Shown here in pieces: positions 15,175 to 23,356 of a DNA stretch of 38,201 bases; positions within the stretch are counted from its first letter, which is position 1; every line of letters begins with the position of its first letter. Source of the stretch: Nevskia sp. (lineage in GTDB: Bacteria; Pseudomonadota; Gammaproteobacteria; Nevskiales; Nevskiaceae); the NCBI GenBank assembly GCA_028291705.1, contig JAQGNS010000314.1, positions 1 to 38,201 on the forward strand, given 5' to 3'. Below the pieces are notes generated by a model. The model searched no databases. It worked only from the letters and a program-made list of their open reading frames with translations, and was not told where the DNA came from. A program made the translations under genes and the position numbers.

Positions 15175-17448
15175 TCAGAAGCTGGCGGACAGGGTGGCGA
15201 TCACGCTGCGGCCGGCAACGGTCCAGTACAGGTTGTCCGGCGACGAGGTTGCCGGGTTGTTGCCGACCGTCGTGCCGGCCAGTGCGCTGAGCTTGTTCAC
15301 GTCGAGCAGGTTATCGACGTTGACTTTCAGTGAGACCGAGGAGGCGCCCATCAGATTCCTGAGCGTGTAGCCCGCCGACAGCATCAGGTCGCTGTAAGGG
15401 GAGAATTCGGCGCCGCTGTCCTGACGACGGCCGACCCACTTGTCGATGAACGAGGCGTAGATGTCGTGACGGTTATAGATCACGCCGCCGGCCAATGTGG
15501 CATCGGGAGTCTCGGGGACGTTTTGGCCCGGCGCACCGGTGACATTTGAGGCGGTGAGCTTCGCGCTGTTGAAGCTGCCATTGCCGAATACGCTGAAGCC
15601 CAATCCCGCGTAATAAGTGGCCTCGGCTTCCACACCCTTGTAGTCCGCACCGCCGCTGTTGATAAATCTGGTGTTGGCACCGGATGAGGCAGGGTCCTTC
15701 AGAATCAGATTATTGAAGTTGATCCAATACAGATCGCCGGACAGTGTCAGACCGTTGCTCTGCCAGGCCGTGCCGACCTGGTAGTTCCAAGTTCGCTGGG
15801 GGCTGAGACTGCTATCGCCGCCGGACGGATTCGGGATGTAGAACAGGTTCAGGTTCGGCGCCAGGAAGCCTTCGGCGACCTGTGCGTAGGCGGTCCAGTT
15901 CGGACGGATCGAATAGTGCGCGGCGATGGAGGGCAGCAACTGGTCGTAGGTCTTGGCGACGTCCACCGGCGTTTGCGTGCCCTGGTTGACGGGGGCGTCG
16001 GTGCGGCGGCGGAAGTAGTTGTACTTCACGCCGGGCGTGATGGTCAGCTCCGGTGTGACCTTCCAGTCGATTTCGACGTAGGGCTGCAGCGTCAGCAACT
16101 GGTTGTGCTGCAAGCGATCGATCGGCCCGTTGGGCGCCTGGACCGGCGAGATGTTGGTGGTGCCGCCGAGCGTGTAGTCGACTTCGGTCAGCTCGCGCAG
16201 ATTGGTCTGGTTGTCGACCCACAGTCCGGCCCGGATATCGGCGAAGGAGAAGCTGCGGGTGAGCTTCGTCAGGTCGCCGAACGAGCGGTAGTTGTTGGTG
16301 AGCAGCTCGCCAGGTACGTCGTTATTGCAGAAATTGCTGGGCTCGGCCGGGTTGCCCTTGCTATCGAGCGGTATGGTACAGCCACCACCAGGCAGCACCG
16401 TTCCGTTCGGAGAAAAGCCGTTGGGGTCGAATCCGTTGCGGCCGACGTGGTAGTAGGCGTAGGTGTAGACCTTGTTGTCGAGCGTCCAGCCATCGCCGAA
16501 TTTCGTCTGGATGCCGATGTACTCGAAATCGGTGTGGATGTCGTCGAGGTTGTAGTCGTAGAAGTTCTGCTTGGTCGGATCGTTGGACAGCATGTAGTTC
16601 GAGCCGTTGGCGTCGATCAGCGCCTGGGTGACGCCGAGGCCGACGTTCTGGTGCACGTCGTTGTACATCGCCACCACGGTGATGCGGGTGTTGTCGCCGA
16701 CCGGCCGTACCACTTTCAGCATGAGGTTGTCGCGGGTCTGGCCGGTGAAGGTCAGGTAGCCGTCGCTGGTGATGCGCTCGCCGTCGATGAAGGCGGTGGT
16801 GTCACCGTACTTGTGCAGTTCGCCGGTGTCGAATTCCAGGCCGCCTTGCAGGGTGTTGAAGCTGCCGCCCGACAGGTAGGGGTTGACGGTGGTCTGCGCC
16901 GACGGAGTCTTGGTGGTGAGCGAGATGGTGCCGCCGAAGGTGGCGTTGCCGATGGTCTGGGCACTGCCGGGACCGCGGTCCACTTCGATGTCGCCCAGGT
17001 CGTGGGCCATGAAGTAGGAAGTCGTGTGGTGGGTGAAGTCGTTGGAGTCGCCCCAGGGGATGCCGTCGAGGGTGACGTTGTACTGGCCGTCCTGGAAGCC
17101 GCGGATGCTGAGGAAGGTGTTTTCCTGCAGGCCCGGTCCGTTGGGTCCAACCGAGAACACGCTGGGTGAGATCTTCACCACGTCGTCGTAGTTGCTGCCG
17201 GGCGCGACGTTGTTCTGGATGTACTGCTGGCTGATCACCGAGGTGGGCTGTGCCGCTTCCAGCGGCGCCTTGCTCGGGGCCTGGTACGGCGCCGATTCGA
17301 TCAGCTTGGCCTTGACCTCGACGCCGCCCAGCTCGGTCGTCGAATCGTTGTCCGCCAATGCCGGCCATGCGCAGCCTGCACCGGCTGCAAGGAACAACCC
17401 CGCGATGCCGCGCATGCCGTTACGCTTCCTGCGAAAACTTGTGTGCAT
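15175..17448 (-). CDS. TonB-dependent outer-membrane receptor
   Basis: 757 residues. Signal peptide (GIAGLFLAAGAGCAWPALA), then a plug domain (about 60-170) with LSIRGFQDGQYNVTLDGIPWGD and DLGDIEVDRGPGSAQTIGNATFGG split across its conserved turns, then a 22-strand-type barrel ending in Phe (VIATLSASF). It imports a ligand across the outer membrane using TonB energy. No N-terminal signalling (STN) domain is seen, so it does not signal to an ECF system directly. The ATG at 17448 has AAAGGAG upstream. Plug-domain wording is like siderophore- and phosphate-type receptors, but the substrate cannot be read. A terminator follows at 15106-15153. Confidence 0.92.
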   Translation of the reverse strand: MHTSFRRKRNGMRGIAGLFLAAGAGCAWPALADNDSTTELGGVEVKAKLIESAPYQAPSKAPLEAAQPTSVISQQYIQNNVAPGSNYDDVVKISPSVFSVGPNGPGLQENTFLSIRGFQDGQYNVTLDGIPWGDSNDFTHHTTSYFMAHDLGDIEVDRGPGSAQTIGNATFGGTISLTTKTPSAQTTVNPYLSGGSFNTLQGGLEFDTGELHKYGDTTAFIDGERITSDGYLTFTGQTRDNLMLKVVRPVGDNTRITVVAMYNDVHQNVGLGVTQALIDANGSNYMLSNDPTKQNFYDYNLDDIHTDFEYIGIQTKFGDGWTLDNKVYTYAYYHVGRNGFDPNGFSPNGTVLPGGGCTIPLDSKGNPAEPSNFCNNDVPGELLTNNYRSFGDLTKLTRSFSFADIRAGLWVDNQTNLRELTEVDYTLGGTTNISPVQAPNGPIDRLQHNQLLTLQPYVEIDWKVTPELTITPGVKYNYFRRRTDAPVNQGTQTPVDVAKTYDQLLPSIAAHYSIRPNWTAYAQVAEGFLAPNLNLFYIPNPSGGDSSLSPQRTWNYQVGTAWQSNGLTLSGDLYWINFNNLILKDPASSGANTRFINSGGADYKGVEAEATYYAGLGFSVFGNGSFNSAKLTASNVTGAPGQNVPETPDATLAGGVIYNRHDIYASFIDKWVGRRQDSGAEFSPYSDLMLSAGYTLRNLMGASSVSLKVNVDNLLDVNKLSALAGTTVGNNPATSSPDNLYWTVAGRSVIATLSASF

Positions 17449-17982
17449 CAAAGCCGTCTCTCCTTTCTCATCCAGTGGAACGCCGTACTTGCCAAAAACA
17501 AGTGGGCCGCACTGCCGCGCGCGATGAATTGCGTAGGGGGATGGGCAGTGTTTGCGCGGACCAATCGGCGAAAGCTAGGAGTGACGTATTGCTTATTTGT
17601 TACGAAAATCCTTTATTGGGTATTGGTAATGATGCAGTAATGTCCCTGCACAGATTGGGGTGAAAAACGGGCCTGAAACGGCAAAATCACACTGTTGCGG
17701 GCGGGTGATCCATCATGCCGACGCGTCTCGTCGATGCCGGTTGCGCACGAGAGCTTGCCGGAAAATTCCATTGCTTACGGATGCCTTTCATCAATTCGAT
17801 GCGGCAGCGTGTGCAATCGACGGTGTCGCGTACGGGCGGCGGCGATCATCGGCCGCCCTTCGCCTTCACCGCTGATTCCTTCGCGGTGTGGCGAGGCGTT
17901 TCAGTTCCATCAGGTCTTGTGGCGGACGTGATGCCGGCCCCAGCCCAGGCCCTAGTCTTCCAGCTTGATGTGGATTGGCGTC
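17449..17982. other. Intergenic region with AT-rich promoter zone of the TonB receptor
   Basis: About 530 bp without a convincing gene. Its distinctive part is 17580-17640, much richer in A/T than its surroundings and probably holding the receptor promoter and its control sites. I could not identify a Fur box or Pho box with confidence. The remaining 340 bp up to the VOC gene contains only overlapping shadow ORFs. Confidence 0.4.
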
Positions 17983-18447
17983 TTAGCCCGACATCTTCTG
18001 CATGCCCTGTCGGATTTCTTCCGGGCTCAGGTCGCGCAGGTGGGTGGCGACCGACCACTGGTGGCCGAAGGGATCGCGGAGTTGGCCATAGCGGTCGCCC
18101 CAGAACATGTCCGCCAGCGGCATGATGACTTTGGCCCCGGCGGCGATGGCCTGTTTGAACAGGACATCGGCATCCTCGACATAGAGGTGAATGACCACCG
18201 GCGAATGCTTCAGCGCCTGCGGACCGGCCGAGCCCATTTCGGGAAACTCGTCGACCAGCATCACGGCGGAATCGCCGATGCGGATCTGCGCGTGTATCAG
18301 CTTGCCGCCGGGGCCGGGGAGCCGGGTCACTTCGATGGCGTTGAAGGCTTGCTTGTAAAACTCGATGGCCTTGGCTGCGCCGGCGCAGACCAGATGCGGG
18401 GTCACGGTACGCATGCCTTCCGGGATTGGCTTTGCCTTGTCGCTCAT
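17983..18447 (-). CDS. VOC/glyoxalase-superfamily protein (PhnB-like)
   Basis: 154 residues with the two-module VOC fold. Typical PhnB-like segments are VTPHLVCAGAAKAIEFYKQAF at the N-terminus (shown in part), HAQIRIGDSAVMLVDEFPEMG in the middle, and MFWGDRYGQLRDPFGHQWSVATH near the C-terminus, which is the family hallmark. The ATG at 18447 has an ideal AGGAGGAG site. Members of this subfamily usually lack a proven reaction; they are often annotated as glyoxalase or bleomycin-resistance-like, without evidence for either here. Confidence 0.88.
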   Translation of the reverse strand: MSDKAKPIPEGMRTVTPHLVCAGAAKAIEFYKQAFNAIEVTRLPGPGGKLIHAQIRIGDSAVMLVDEFPEMGSAGPQALKHSPVVIHLYVEDADVLFKQAIAAGAKVIMPLADMFWGDRYGQLRDPFGHQWSVATHLRDLSPEEIRQGMQKMSG

Positions 18448-18554
18448 GTTGATCTCCTCCTGGGATGGGTTCGGCTTTCCATTCACTTTGACGCGGGCTT
18501 TCCCTCAAGGGTTTGAATCCGTGCCACGCGGAAAGTGCCCGGAGAAAAAGCCGG

Positions 18555-18833
18555 TCAGCCGGCGAGGGGAGTTTGCAGCGGAGCGGGCAGGAAGGTCCGG
18601 GAATCCCGCGCCCGGCGCAGGCGGCGGCTCAGGTAGATCCATCCCGCGGTCAGGGCGGCGAACCAGATCGCCACGATCAGGAGCAGCAGTACGGCCGTCC
18701 ACCACGAGAACGCCGGCGGTGCGGCGCTGAGGATTGCGCGCATCCGCTCCAGGTCTTCAGTGTAGGCCTGTACGCCGCCGGTATCGGCGCGCAGCATGGC
18801 CTGGGGAAGCTGGAGGATGGTCTGGAAGTGCAT
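18555..18833 (-). CDS. Small single-pass membrane protein, function unknown
   Basis: 92 residues. An N-terminal amphipathic region is followed by one strong membrane segment at about 44-68 (WWTAVLLLLIVAIWFAALTA) and a basic C-terminal tail (RRLRRARDSR), which suggests the C-terminus is cytoplasmic. No family recognised. It lies between the VOC gene and the CsbD-like gene of the stress island. It could be a genuine small stress-membrane protein or a chance ORF. Confidence 0.5.
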   Translation of the reverse strand: MHFQTILQLPQAMLRADTGGVQAYTEDLERMRAILSAAPPAFSWWTAVLLLLIVAIWFAALTAGWIYLSRRLRRARDSRTFLPAPLQTPLAG

Positions 18834-19012
18834 GCGCCATGGTCGGCGAAATCAGCTCCGCGATCTGTGCGCTGGCAGACGCAAGGCGGCTGCCCTAAGT
18901 GTGGAGACGTACAGACGCCATGTGGGGCCGCGCGTAAATTAAACCGGTTTCACCCGGGTTTTCGCGGCAACTTCGCACGGCGAGTCGGGCCCGGATTTTC
19001 ATTGGAGTTTTC

Positions 19013-19321
19013 ATGAACAAACAGGCACAGCCGCCAGTCGCCGGCGGCCCCGGCAACATCACCCGGAATGAAACGGCCCAGCACCTTGGCAACGTGACCG
19101 CACGGGTTCCCGAGGCGCCGGTGGCTGGCGTCATTTCCGCCAAGTGGAAGAAGCATATCGGCAGCGCCCGGATCGTCTGGTCCAGGTTCAGCGAGGAAGA
19201 GTTGCTGAACACCGGCGGACAAGTCGACACCCTGACGGGCATGGTGCAGGAGCGCTACGCCCTCAGTGTCGAGGAGGCAGGCCGGCGGGTCAGGAATTTC
19301 CTGCAACAGTACAAGCTGTAG
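19013..19321 (+). CDS. CsbD-like stress protein with N-terminal extension
   Basis: 102 residues. The C-terminal 60 residues are the CsbD-like domain (KWKKHIGSARIVWSRFSEEELL, then MVQERYALSVEEAGRRV, both shown in part), closely related to the second copy at 21902. The first 43 residues are a Pro/Gly/Ala-rich, probably disordered extension absent from the paralogue. The ATG at 19013 follows TTGGAG. CsbD/YjbJ proteins are abundant small stress proteins of unknown mechanism. The downstream neighbours on the other strand end with a Crp/Fnr-type regulator, a layout repeated in the second copy. Confidence 0.85.
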   Translation: MNKQAQPPVAGGPGNITRNETAQHLGNVTARVPEAPVAGVISAKWKKHIGSARIVWSRFSEEELLNTGGQVDTLTGMVQERYALSVEEAGRRVRNFLQQYKL

Positions 19322-19637
19322 GAGCAGCTATCGGCGCGCCGAGGAAATCCCGGTAGCGATCGCGGATGCGACGCAACGTGATGGATTGCCGCCGCTGCCT
19401 GACCAGGGCCGACAGGGCGATGACCGACATGACCAGCAGGACCACGGTCGATAGCGGCGACGCATAGTAGGCGAACGGATGGGATGGCGCCGCCGCATGG
19501 GGAAGCCCATCTCCGCCGCGCGTTTCCACCGGTCCTGAAAGCAACGCCGCAGGTGGACTCGCAAGCATGCCCGCCCCGAGGTACTGCGGCGCCACTTCCG
19601 CGGAAAGAAGGTCCTGGGCGACATGGTGTCGGATCAT
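19290..19637 (-). CDS. Small membrane protein downstream of the first Crp-type regulator
   Basis: 115 residues. A central membrane segment (TVVLLVMSVIALSALV, about 64-79) is followed by a basic stretch (RQRRQSITLRRIRDRYRD). No family recognised. The ATG at 19637 overlaps the stop of an upstream short ORF as ATGA. The 3' end overlaps the 3' end of the CsbD-like gene on the opposite strand by 32 bp. The overlap start and the membrane segment support it; lack of homology recall and a weak start limit confidence. Confidence 0.45.
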   Translation of the reverse strand: MIRHHVAQDLLSAEVAPQYLGAGMLASPPAALLSGPVETRGGDGLPHAAAPSHPFAYYASPLSTVVLLVMSVIALSALVRQRRQSITLRRIRDRYRDFLGAPIAAPTACTVAGNS

Positions 19638-19750
19638 GTTTCGATTCCCCGTAGCTCGGACAGCTCTTCAAACGTTTGCCGGACCTGTCCGGCAAAGCGC
19701 ACCTGCTGAAGATAGGCTGCGGTGGCGGCAGCTTCCGTACGCTGCCGCAC
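19634..19750 (-). CDS. Short ORF between the Crp-type regulator and the membrane protein
   Basis: 38 residues from the GTG at 19750, ending ...QTFEELSELRGIET, charged and helical. An in-frame ATG at 19855 would overlap the end of the crp-like gene by 46 bp and is the alternative start. No clear ribosome-binding site is seen for the GTG. The ATGA overlap with the next gene suggests a translated chain crp-like - short ORF - membrane protein. Function unknown and existence uncertain. Confidence 0.35.
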   Translation of the reverse strand: MRQRTEAAATAAYLQQVRFAGQVRQTFEELSELRGIET

Positions 19751-19809
19751 CAAGCGAGGGGATTGCGCTGGTGCAAGTGAACAGGAGGGCGCGTTGGCGG
19801 CCCGGTCTG

Positions 19810-20517
19810 CTATCCGAAAAAGCGTTCGTAGTCCGCGATGACCGCCGCATAGCATTCGCAGGACGCGCGTTCCAGGCCCTTGCGGTCGAGGATGGTGACG
19901 TCGCCGCGGCTGTAGTGGATGAGCTTCCGGCGCTGTAGCTCGCCGGCGGCGCGGGTGACGCCGCTGCGGCGCACACCCAGCATTTCCGATAGCAGCGCAT
20001 GGGTCAGGTAGAAGTGGTCGGCGTGGGCGCGGTCATGGGTCATCAGCAGCCAGCGCGCCAGGCGCGCCTCGATGACGTGGAAGCAGGTGCAGGCGGCGGT
20101 TTGCGCGAGCTGGGCCAGCAGCACGTGGATATAGCGATCGAGGTCGTGCCGCAGGGCCGGGCTGTGCTCCAGTTCGCTGCGGAAGATAGCGGCCGGCATG
20201 CGCAGGGCGGCGCCGGATCCCTGCACCAGGGCACGCACCGGGGAGGTGTCGACGCCCAGGACCAGCGAAACCCCGTGCATGCCTTCGTTGCCGATCAGGC
20301 CGACTTCCAGAGAGGCCTCGTTCTTCAGCACCGCCACCAGGGAGATGAAGCCGCCGGTGGGGAAGTAGATGTGGCGGATATGCTCGCCCGATTCGCATAG
20401 GACCGTGCCGTAGACCAGTTCAACCGGTTCGCACCGTTGCAGGATTCTTTGCCGGGCCCGGGGCGGCAAGGCCTCAAGCAAGCGGTTGACCATCGGCCCA
20501 GGAGATGCGAGTGCCAT
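19810..20517 (-). CDS. Crp/Fnr-family transcription regulator (copy 1)
   Basis: 235 residues. The N-terminal cyclic-nucleotide-binding-like beta domain contains [14 protein letters not shown] and [18 protein letters not shown], followed by the dimer helix and a C-terminal winged helix ([20 protein letters not shown] is the recognition region). It is not classical Crp or Fnr: the cAMP-binding Arg motif and the N-terminal Fe-S cysteines are absent. Cysteines sit instead at TAACTCF and at the C-terminal ERASCECY, a feature shared with copy 2 at 22190. It is likely a sensor-regulator of the stress island. It is divergent from the LTXXQ gene. Confidence 0.88.
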   Translation of the reverse strand: MALASPGPMVNRLLEALPPRARQRILQRCEPVELVYGTVLCESGEHIRHIYFPTGGFISLVAVLKNEASLEVGLIGNEGMHGVSLVLGVDTSPVRALVQGSGAALRMPAAIFRSELEHSPALRHDLDRYIHVLLAQLAQTAACTCFHVIEARLARWLLMTHDRAHADHFYLTHALLSEMLGVRRSGVTRAAGELQRRKLIHYSRGDVTILDRKGLERASCECYAAVIADYERFFG

Positions 20518-20880
20518 TCAGGCTTACTGCCCAGTAGATAGGTCGAGCCGGTACGACGAGGAGCGTGGCGTGTAGCCCGGATTGGGCAGGGTAGCCGGTT
20601 GCATGGGTCTTTTCGGTGCGTTGTCGCGCTTAGCCCGGCCGGCCGCCGTATCGGGAAATCCGGCTGGCGCTCACCGGCTTCATTGGGGGAACAACCGCTT
20701 TGCGGCGCGGCTTGCGTTCGAATGTTCGACAGCGCACGGACACTCGTCCGGGCCGAGCCTAAGTTGAAATGGTCGAGCCGGTGCCGCGCCAGCGCATCGA
20801 CCGATGCGCACGGCGACAGCCGCCGCGCGGCACCTCAGGCGTGCACCGCCATTCCTCATTCCCCGATCCGGAGTCAGATC
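20518..20880. other. Divergent intergenic region between Crp-type regulator and LTXXQ gene
   Basis: About 360 bp with no convincing gene. A 61-codon plus-strand ORF at 20582 has no ribosome-binding site and no family features. It should contain the promoters of both divergent genes. I could not identify a matched operator. Confidence 0.4.
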
Positions 20881-21444
20881 ATGCAAAAAACTTTCCACAA
20901 GCCCGCCTTCCCGGCGTATGCCATCGCCACCGTTGCCTTCCTCGCCTCCATCGGCGCCATGATCCCGGCCTATGCGGCGGATGCCCCGGCATCGGCGCCG
21001 CAGATGGTGCAGCTCTCGGCCGTGGATACGGCGCCCGCAGCGCCGGCCGCGGGCCAGCCCGCGGCCAGGGAAAACATTCCCCACAAGAGCGACAAGGGTG
21101 ACAAGGTCGAAACGCGTATCGACGATCTGCATACCCGCCTGGCCATCACCGCCGCGCAGGAAGATTCCTGGTCCAAGGTCGCCGCGGTGATGCGCGATAA
21201 CGCCAGCGCCATGGCGCCGTTGGTACAGGCACGCGCCAGCCAGGCCACCACCATGACGGCGGTCGACGATCTGAATTCCTACGCCAGGATCGCCGAGGCG
21301 CATGCCGACGGCATCCAGAAGTTCGCCCCGGCGTTCGAAACCCTGTACGGCAGCATGTCGGATGCGCAGAAGAAGAATGCGGACGACATTTTCCGCAAGC
21401 GCGGCCACAAGGCGATGAAGCGCATGGCCGTCAAGGCCGGCTGA
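20881..21444 (+). CDS. Periplasmic LTXXQ-motif (Spy/CpxP-like) protein
   Basis: 187 residues with a signal peptide (AIATVAFLASIGAMIPAYAA). After an Ala/Pro-rich linker, the mature helical part has DLHTRLAITAAQEDSW, which is the LTxxQ-type motif, followed by long charged helices. The family includes Spy and CpxP, periplasmic chaperones or stress sensors. The ATG at 20881 has CCGGAG upstream. A longer in-frame reading from 20599 is rejected because it would bury the signal peptide. It fits the envelope-stress theme of its neighbours. Confidence 0.82.
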   Translation: MQKTFHKPAFPAYAIATVAFLASIGAMIPAYAADAPASAPQMVQLSAVDTAPAAPAAGQPAARENIPHKSDKGDKVETRIDDLHTRLAITAAQEDSWSKVAAVMRDNASAMAPLVQARASQATTMTAVDDLNSYARIAEAHADGIQKFAPAFETLYGSMSDAQKKNADDIFRKRGHKAMKRMAVKAG

Positions 21445-21530
21445 TCGGGTCCTGCATCGGATCGTGATGCGAAACCCCGGTTGCGCGCCGGGGGCCGATT
21501 CCACCAATGTCCACCAATGGATGAATTCTC

Positions 21531-21854
21531 ATGAAAAATTCAACAACACGAAGCCCCGGCTTCCGTTTCACCGCCGGCAAGGCCGGCGCCGCTGTTGTCC
21601 TGCTGTCGATGATCAGCGGCATGGCCCTGTGCCCGGCGCTGGCCGACCGCGATCACGGACGTGGCGACCGCGGCTACGACCATGGCTATCATGGTGGCGG
21701 TGATCACGGTCACTGGCGTCATGGCTATGACCGCCGTGACTGGCGCGGCCGTCCCGAGTACGAGCCCGTTCCGGTGTATGCGCCGGCGCCGGTGTACTAC
21801 GCACCGCAGCAGTCCTCGGGCGTCAGTCTGTTTTTCCCGATCAATATCCGATAA
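21531..21854 (+). CDS. Exported His/Gly/Asp-rich protein
   Basis: 107 residues. Signal peptide (AGAAVVLLSMISGMALCPALA) and then a low-complexity region (DHGRGDRGYDHGYHGGG, HWRHGYDRRDWRG) dense in His, Gly and Asp, followed by a Pro/Tyr segment (PVPVYAPAPVYYAPQ). The composition could bind metal ions such as Ni, Cu or Zn; that is inference. Similar Xanthomonadales proteins are annotated only as hypothetical or PXPV-repeat proteins. No strong ribosome-binding site is visible before the ATG at 21531. Confidence 0.65.
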   Translation: MKNSTTRSPGFRFTAGKAGAAVVLLSMISGMALCPALADRDHGRGDRGYDHGYHGGGDHGHWRHGYDRRDWRGRPEYEPVPVYAPAPVYYAPQQSSGVSLFFPINIR

Positions 21855-21872
21855 TCGAACCCGGAGCTCATC

Positions 21873-21905
21873 ATGAACCAGACCAGCACGCGGAATCCCT
21901 CATGA
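21873..21905 (+). CDS. 10-residue leader ORF coupled to the CsbD-like gene
   Basis: MNQTSTRNPS followed by TGA at 21903-21905. It has the better ribosome-binding site (GGAGCTCATC, directly before the ATG at 21873), while the CsbD-like ATG at 21902 has only a weak one. The leader stop overlaps that ATG as ATGA, so translation of the CsbD-like gene may depend on reading the leader. A duplicated start region (ATGAACC in both) is another explanation. Confidence 0.4.
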   Translation: MNQTSTRNPS

Positions 21906-22114
21906 ACCTGCCCAGCGTCGACGAACTGAAGGGCCAATGGAAGCAGCATCTCGGCGCGGCCAAGATCGCCTGGGGCGAGTTGACCGAAGATGAACTGCTG
22001 AAGATCGAAGGGCACCAGCAGAAGCTGATCGGCCTGGTGCAGGAACGCTATGCCATCACCCGTGATGAAGCGGACCGGCAGGTCAAGAGTTTCTTCAGCA
22101 CGAACAAGCTCTGA
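21902..22114 (+). CDS. CsbD-like stress protein (YjbJ type)
   Basis: 70 residues, almost entirely the CsbD-like domain: DELKGQWKQHLGAAKIAWGE, TEDELLKIEGHQQKLIGLV and QERYAITRDEADRQVKSFF. Length is normal for the family. It lacks the extension of copy 1 (19013). It converges with a Crp/Fnr-type regulator gene at 22190, as copy 1 sits opposite its own regulator. Role: abundant small stress protein, mechanism unknown. Starts within the stop of a 10-residue leader ORF. Confidence 0.9.
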   Translation: MNLPSVDELKGQWKQHLGAAKIAWGELTEDELLKIEGHQQKLIGLVQERYAITRDEADRQVKSFFSTNKL

Positions 22115-22189
22115 CGTTGGCCCCGCATCCTGTCGCGTCGTATCGATGCGGCGGGTGCGGGTGCTGCGAAGGGTCTTGCGCCGATTTTT

Positions 22190-22918
22190 CTAGCCGGGCT
22201 GGCGCACCGGCACATAATGCAGCAGGCGGTCGGTCTCCTTCTTGACCACGCCATAGCACTCGCAGCTCAGTTGCTCCAGCTTGCGCCGGTCGGTCACGGT
22301 GATCTTGCCGCGGCTGTATTCGATGACGCCCAGCTTCTGGAGTTTGCCGGCGGCGTCGGTGACGCCTTCGCGGCGCACACCGAGCATGTTGGCGATCAGC
22401 TCCTGCGTCATGGTCAGGTGGTTGTCCGGCAAGCGGTCGAGCGAAAGCAGCAGCCAGCGGCATAACTGCTGATCGATGGAATGGTGCCGGTTGCACACGG
22501 CCGTCTGCGCCATCTGCGTAATCAGCGATTGGGTGTAGCGCAGCATCAGCAGCAGCATTTCGCCGTGGCGGTTGAATTCGTCCTTGAGCCGCTGGCCGAG
22601 CAACTGGTAGGCATGGCCGGCGCTTTGCACCACGGCCCGGCTGGGCGTGGTCTCGCCGCCCATGAACAGGGCCACGCCGATCAGGCCCTCATTGCCGACC
22701 ACCGAGATTTCCGCGGAGGCGCCGTTTTCCATGACGTAGAGCATGGAAACGATGCAGTCGGTGGGGAAGTAGACGTGACGCAGGGCGTCGCCGGATTCGT
22801 ACAGCACCTCGCCCAGCGACAGCGGCACCAGTTCCAGGTGCGGCAGCAGGCGCTCCAGTACGTCGGCAGGCAGGGCGGCCAGCAGGTGGTTTTGCTGCGG
22901 TCTGGGAGTTTCGGGCAT
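22190..22918 (-). CDS. Crp/Fnr-family transcription regulator (copy 2)
   Basis: 242 residues, same architecture as copy 1: beta domain with RHVYFPTDCIVSMLYV and EISVVGNEGLIGVALFMGG, dimer helix (LITQMAQTAVCNRHH), winged helix (ELIANMLGVRREGVTDAAG) and the C-terminal LSCECYGVV, matching SCECY of copy 1. No Fnr-type N-terminal cysteine cluster. The paired cysteines could give redox sensing, but this is inference. It is divergent from the 48-residue lmo0937-like gene and the lipoprotein/OmpA genes, which it may control. Confidence 0.9.
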   Translation of the reverse strand: MPETPRPQQNHLLAALPADVLERLLPHLELVPLSLGEVLYESGDALRHVYFPTDCIVSMLYVMENGASAEISVVGNEGLIGVALFMGGETTPSRAVVQSAGHAYQLLGQRLKDEFNRHGEMLLLMLRYTQSLITQMAQTAVCNRHHSIDQQLCRWLLLSLDRLPDNHLTMTQELIANMLGVRREGVTDAAGKLQKLGVIEYSRGKITVTDRRKLEQLSCECYGVVKKETDRLLHYVPVRQPG

Positions 22919-23135
22919 GGCGGATACCGTTCGCGTGAGAGCGACGGGTATGACGTCCCGTTTGGCCTAGCATAGTCCAATCCCGCGTCCGCTGTGTTCG
23001 ATTACGTACGGATGGAGGCAGTACCCGGCCTGGAGAGGCGCGCTGCTGTGTACGTCGCCGCACAGAAAGTGCCTGCCAACTGCGTCCAATCTAGGGCATT
23101 GCAGCTCGCAGCCGCGCATCCACCGGAGACATTCC

Positions 23136-23282
23136 ATGCTTGAAACAATCGCCGTCATCCTGCTGATCCTGTGGGCCCTGGGAATGCTGACTTCCTTTTC
23201 GATGGGCGGCTTCATCCATGTGCTGCTGGTGATCGCCATCATCGTCGTGCTGATCCGCGTCATCCAGGGCAGAAGGCTTTAG
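23136..23282 (+). CDS. 48-residue lmo0937-family membrane protein
   Basis: Short ORF MLETIAVILLILWALGML... ending ...RVIQGRRL. It has two hydrophobic helices separated by TSFSMGGFIH, which is the signature of the lmo0937 (DUF5670) family of tiny membrane proteins. The ATG at 23136 has CACCGGAGAC, an excellent ribosome-binding site. The role is unknown; genes of this family sit beside stress and OsmY/CsbD genes in many bacteria, as here. Confidence 0.85.
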   Translation: MLETIAVILLILWALGMLTSFSMGGFIHVLLVIAIIVVLIRVIQGRRL

Positions 23283-23356
23283 GCGTCTGGCTGCCGGCAG
23301 CCTATGTGTGCTGCCAGACGGACCCGGACATGTCATCCGCGTAAATCTTTGTAGTA

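Noticed and set aside
17560-17660. Pho box or Fur box for the TonB receptor
   Set aside because: The AT-rich stretch contains no good match to either consensus by eye.
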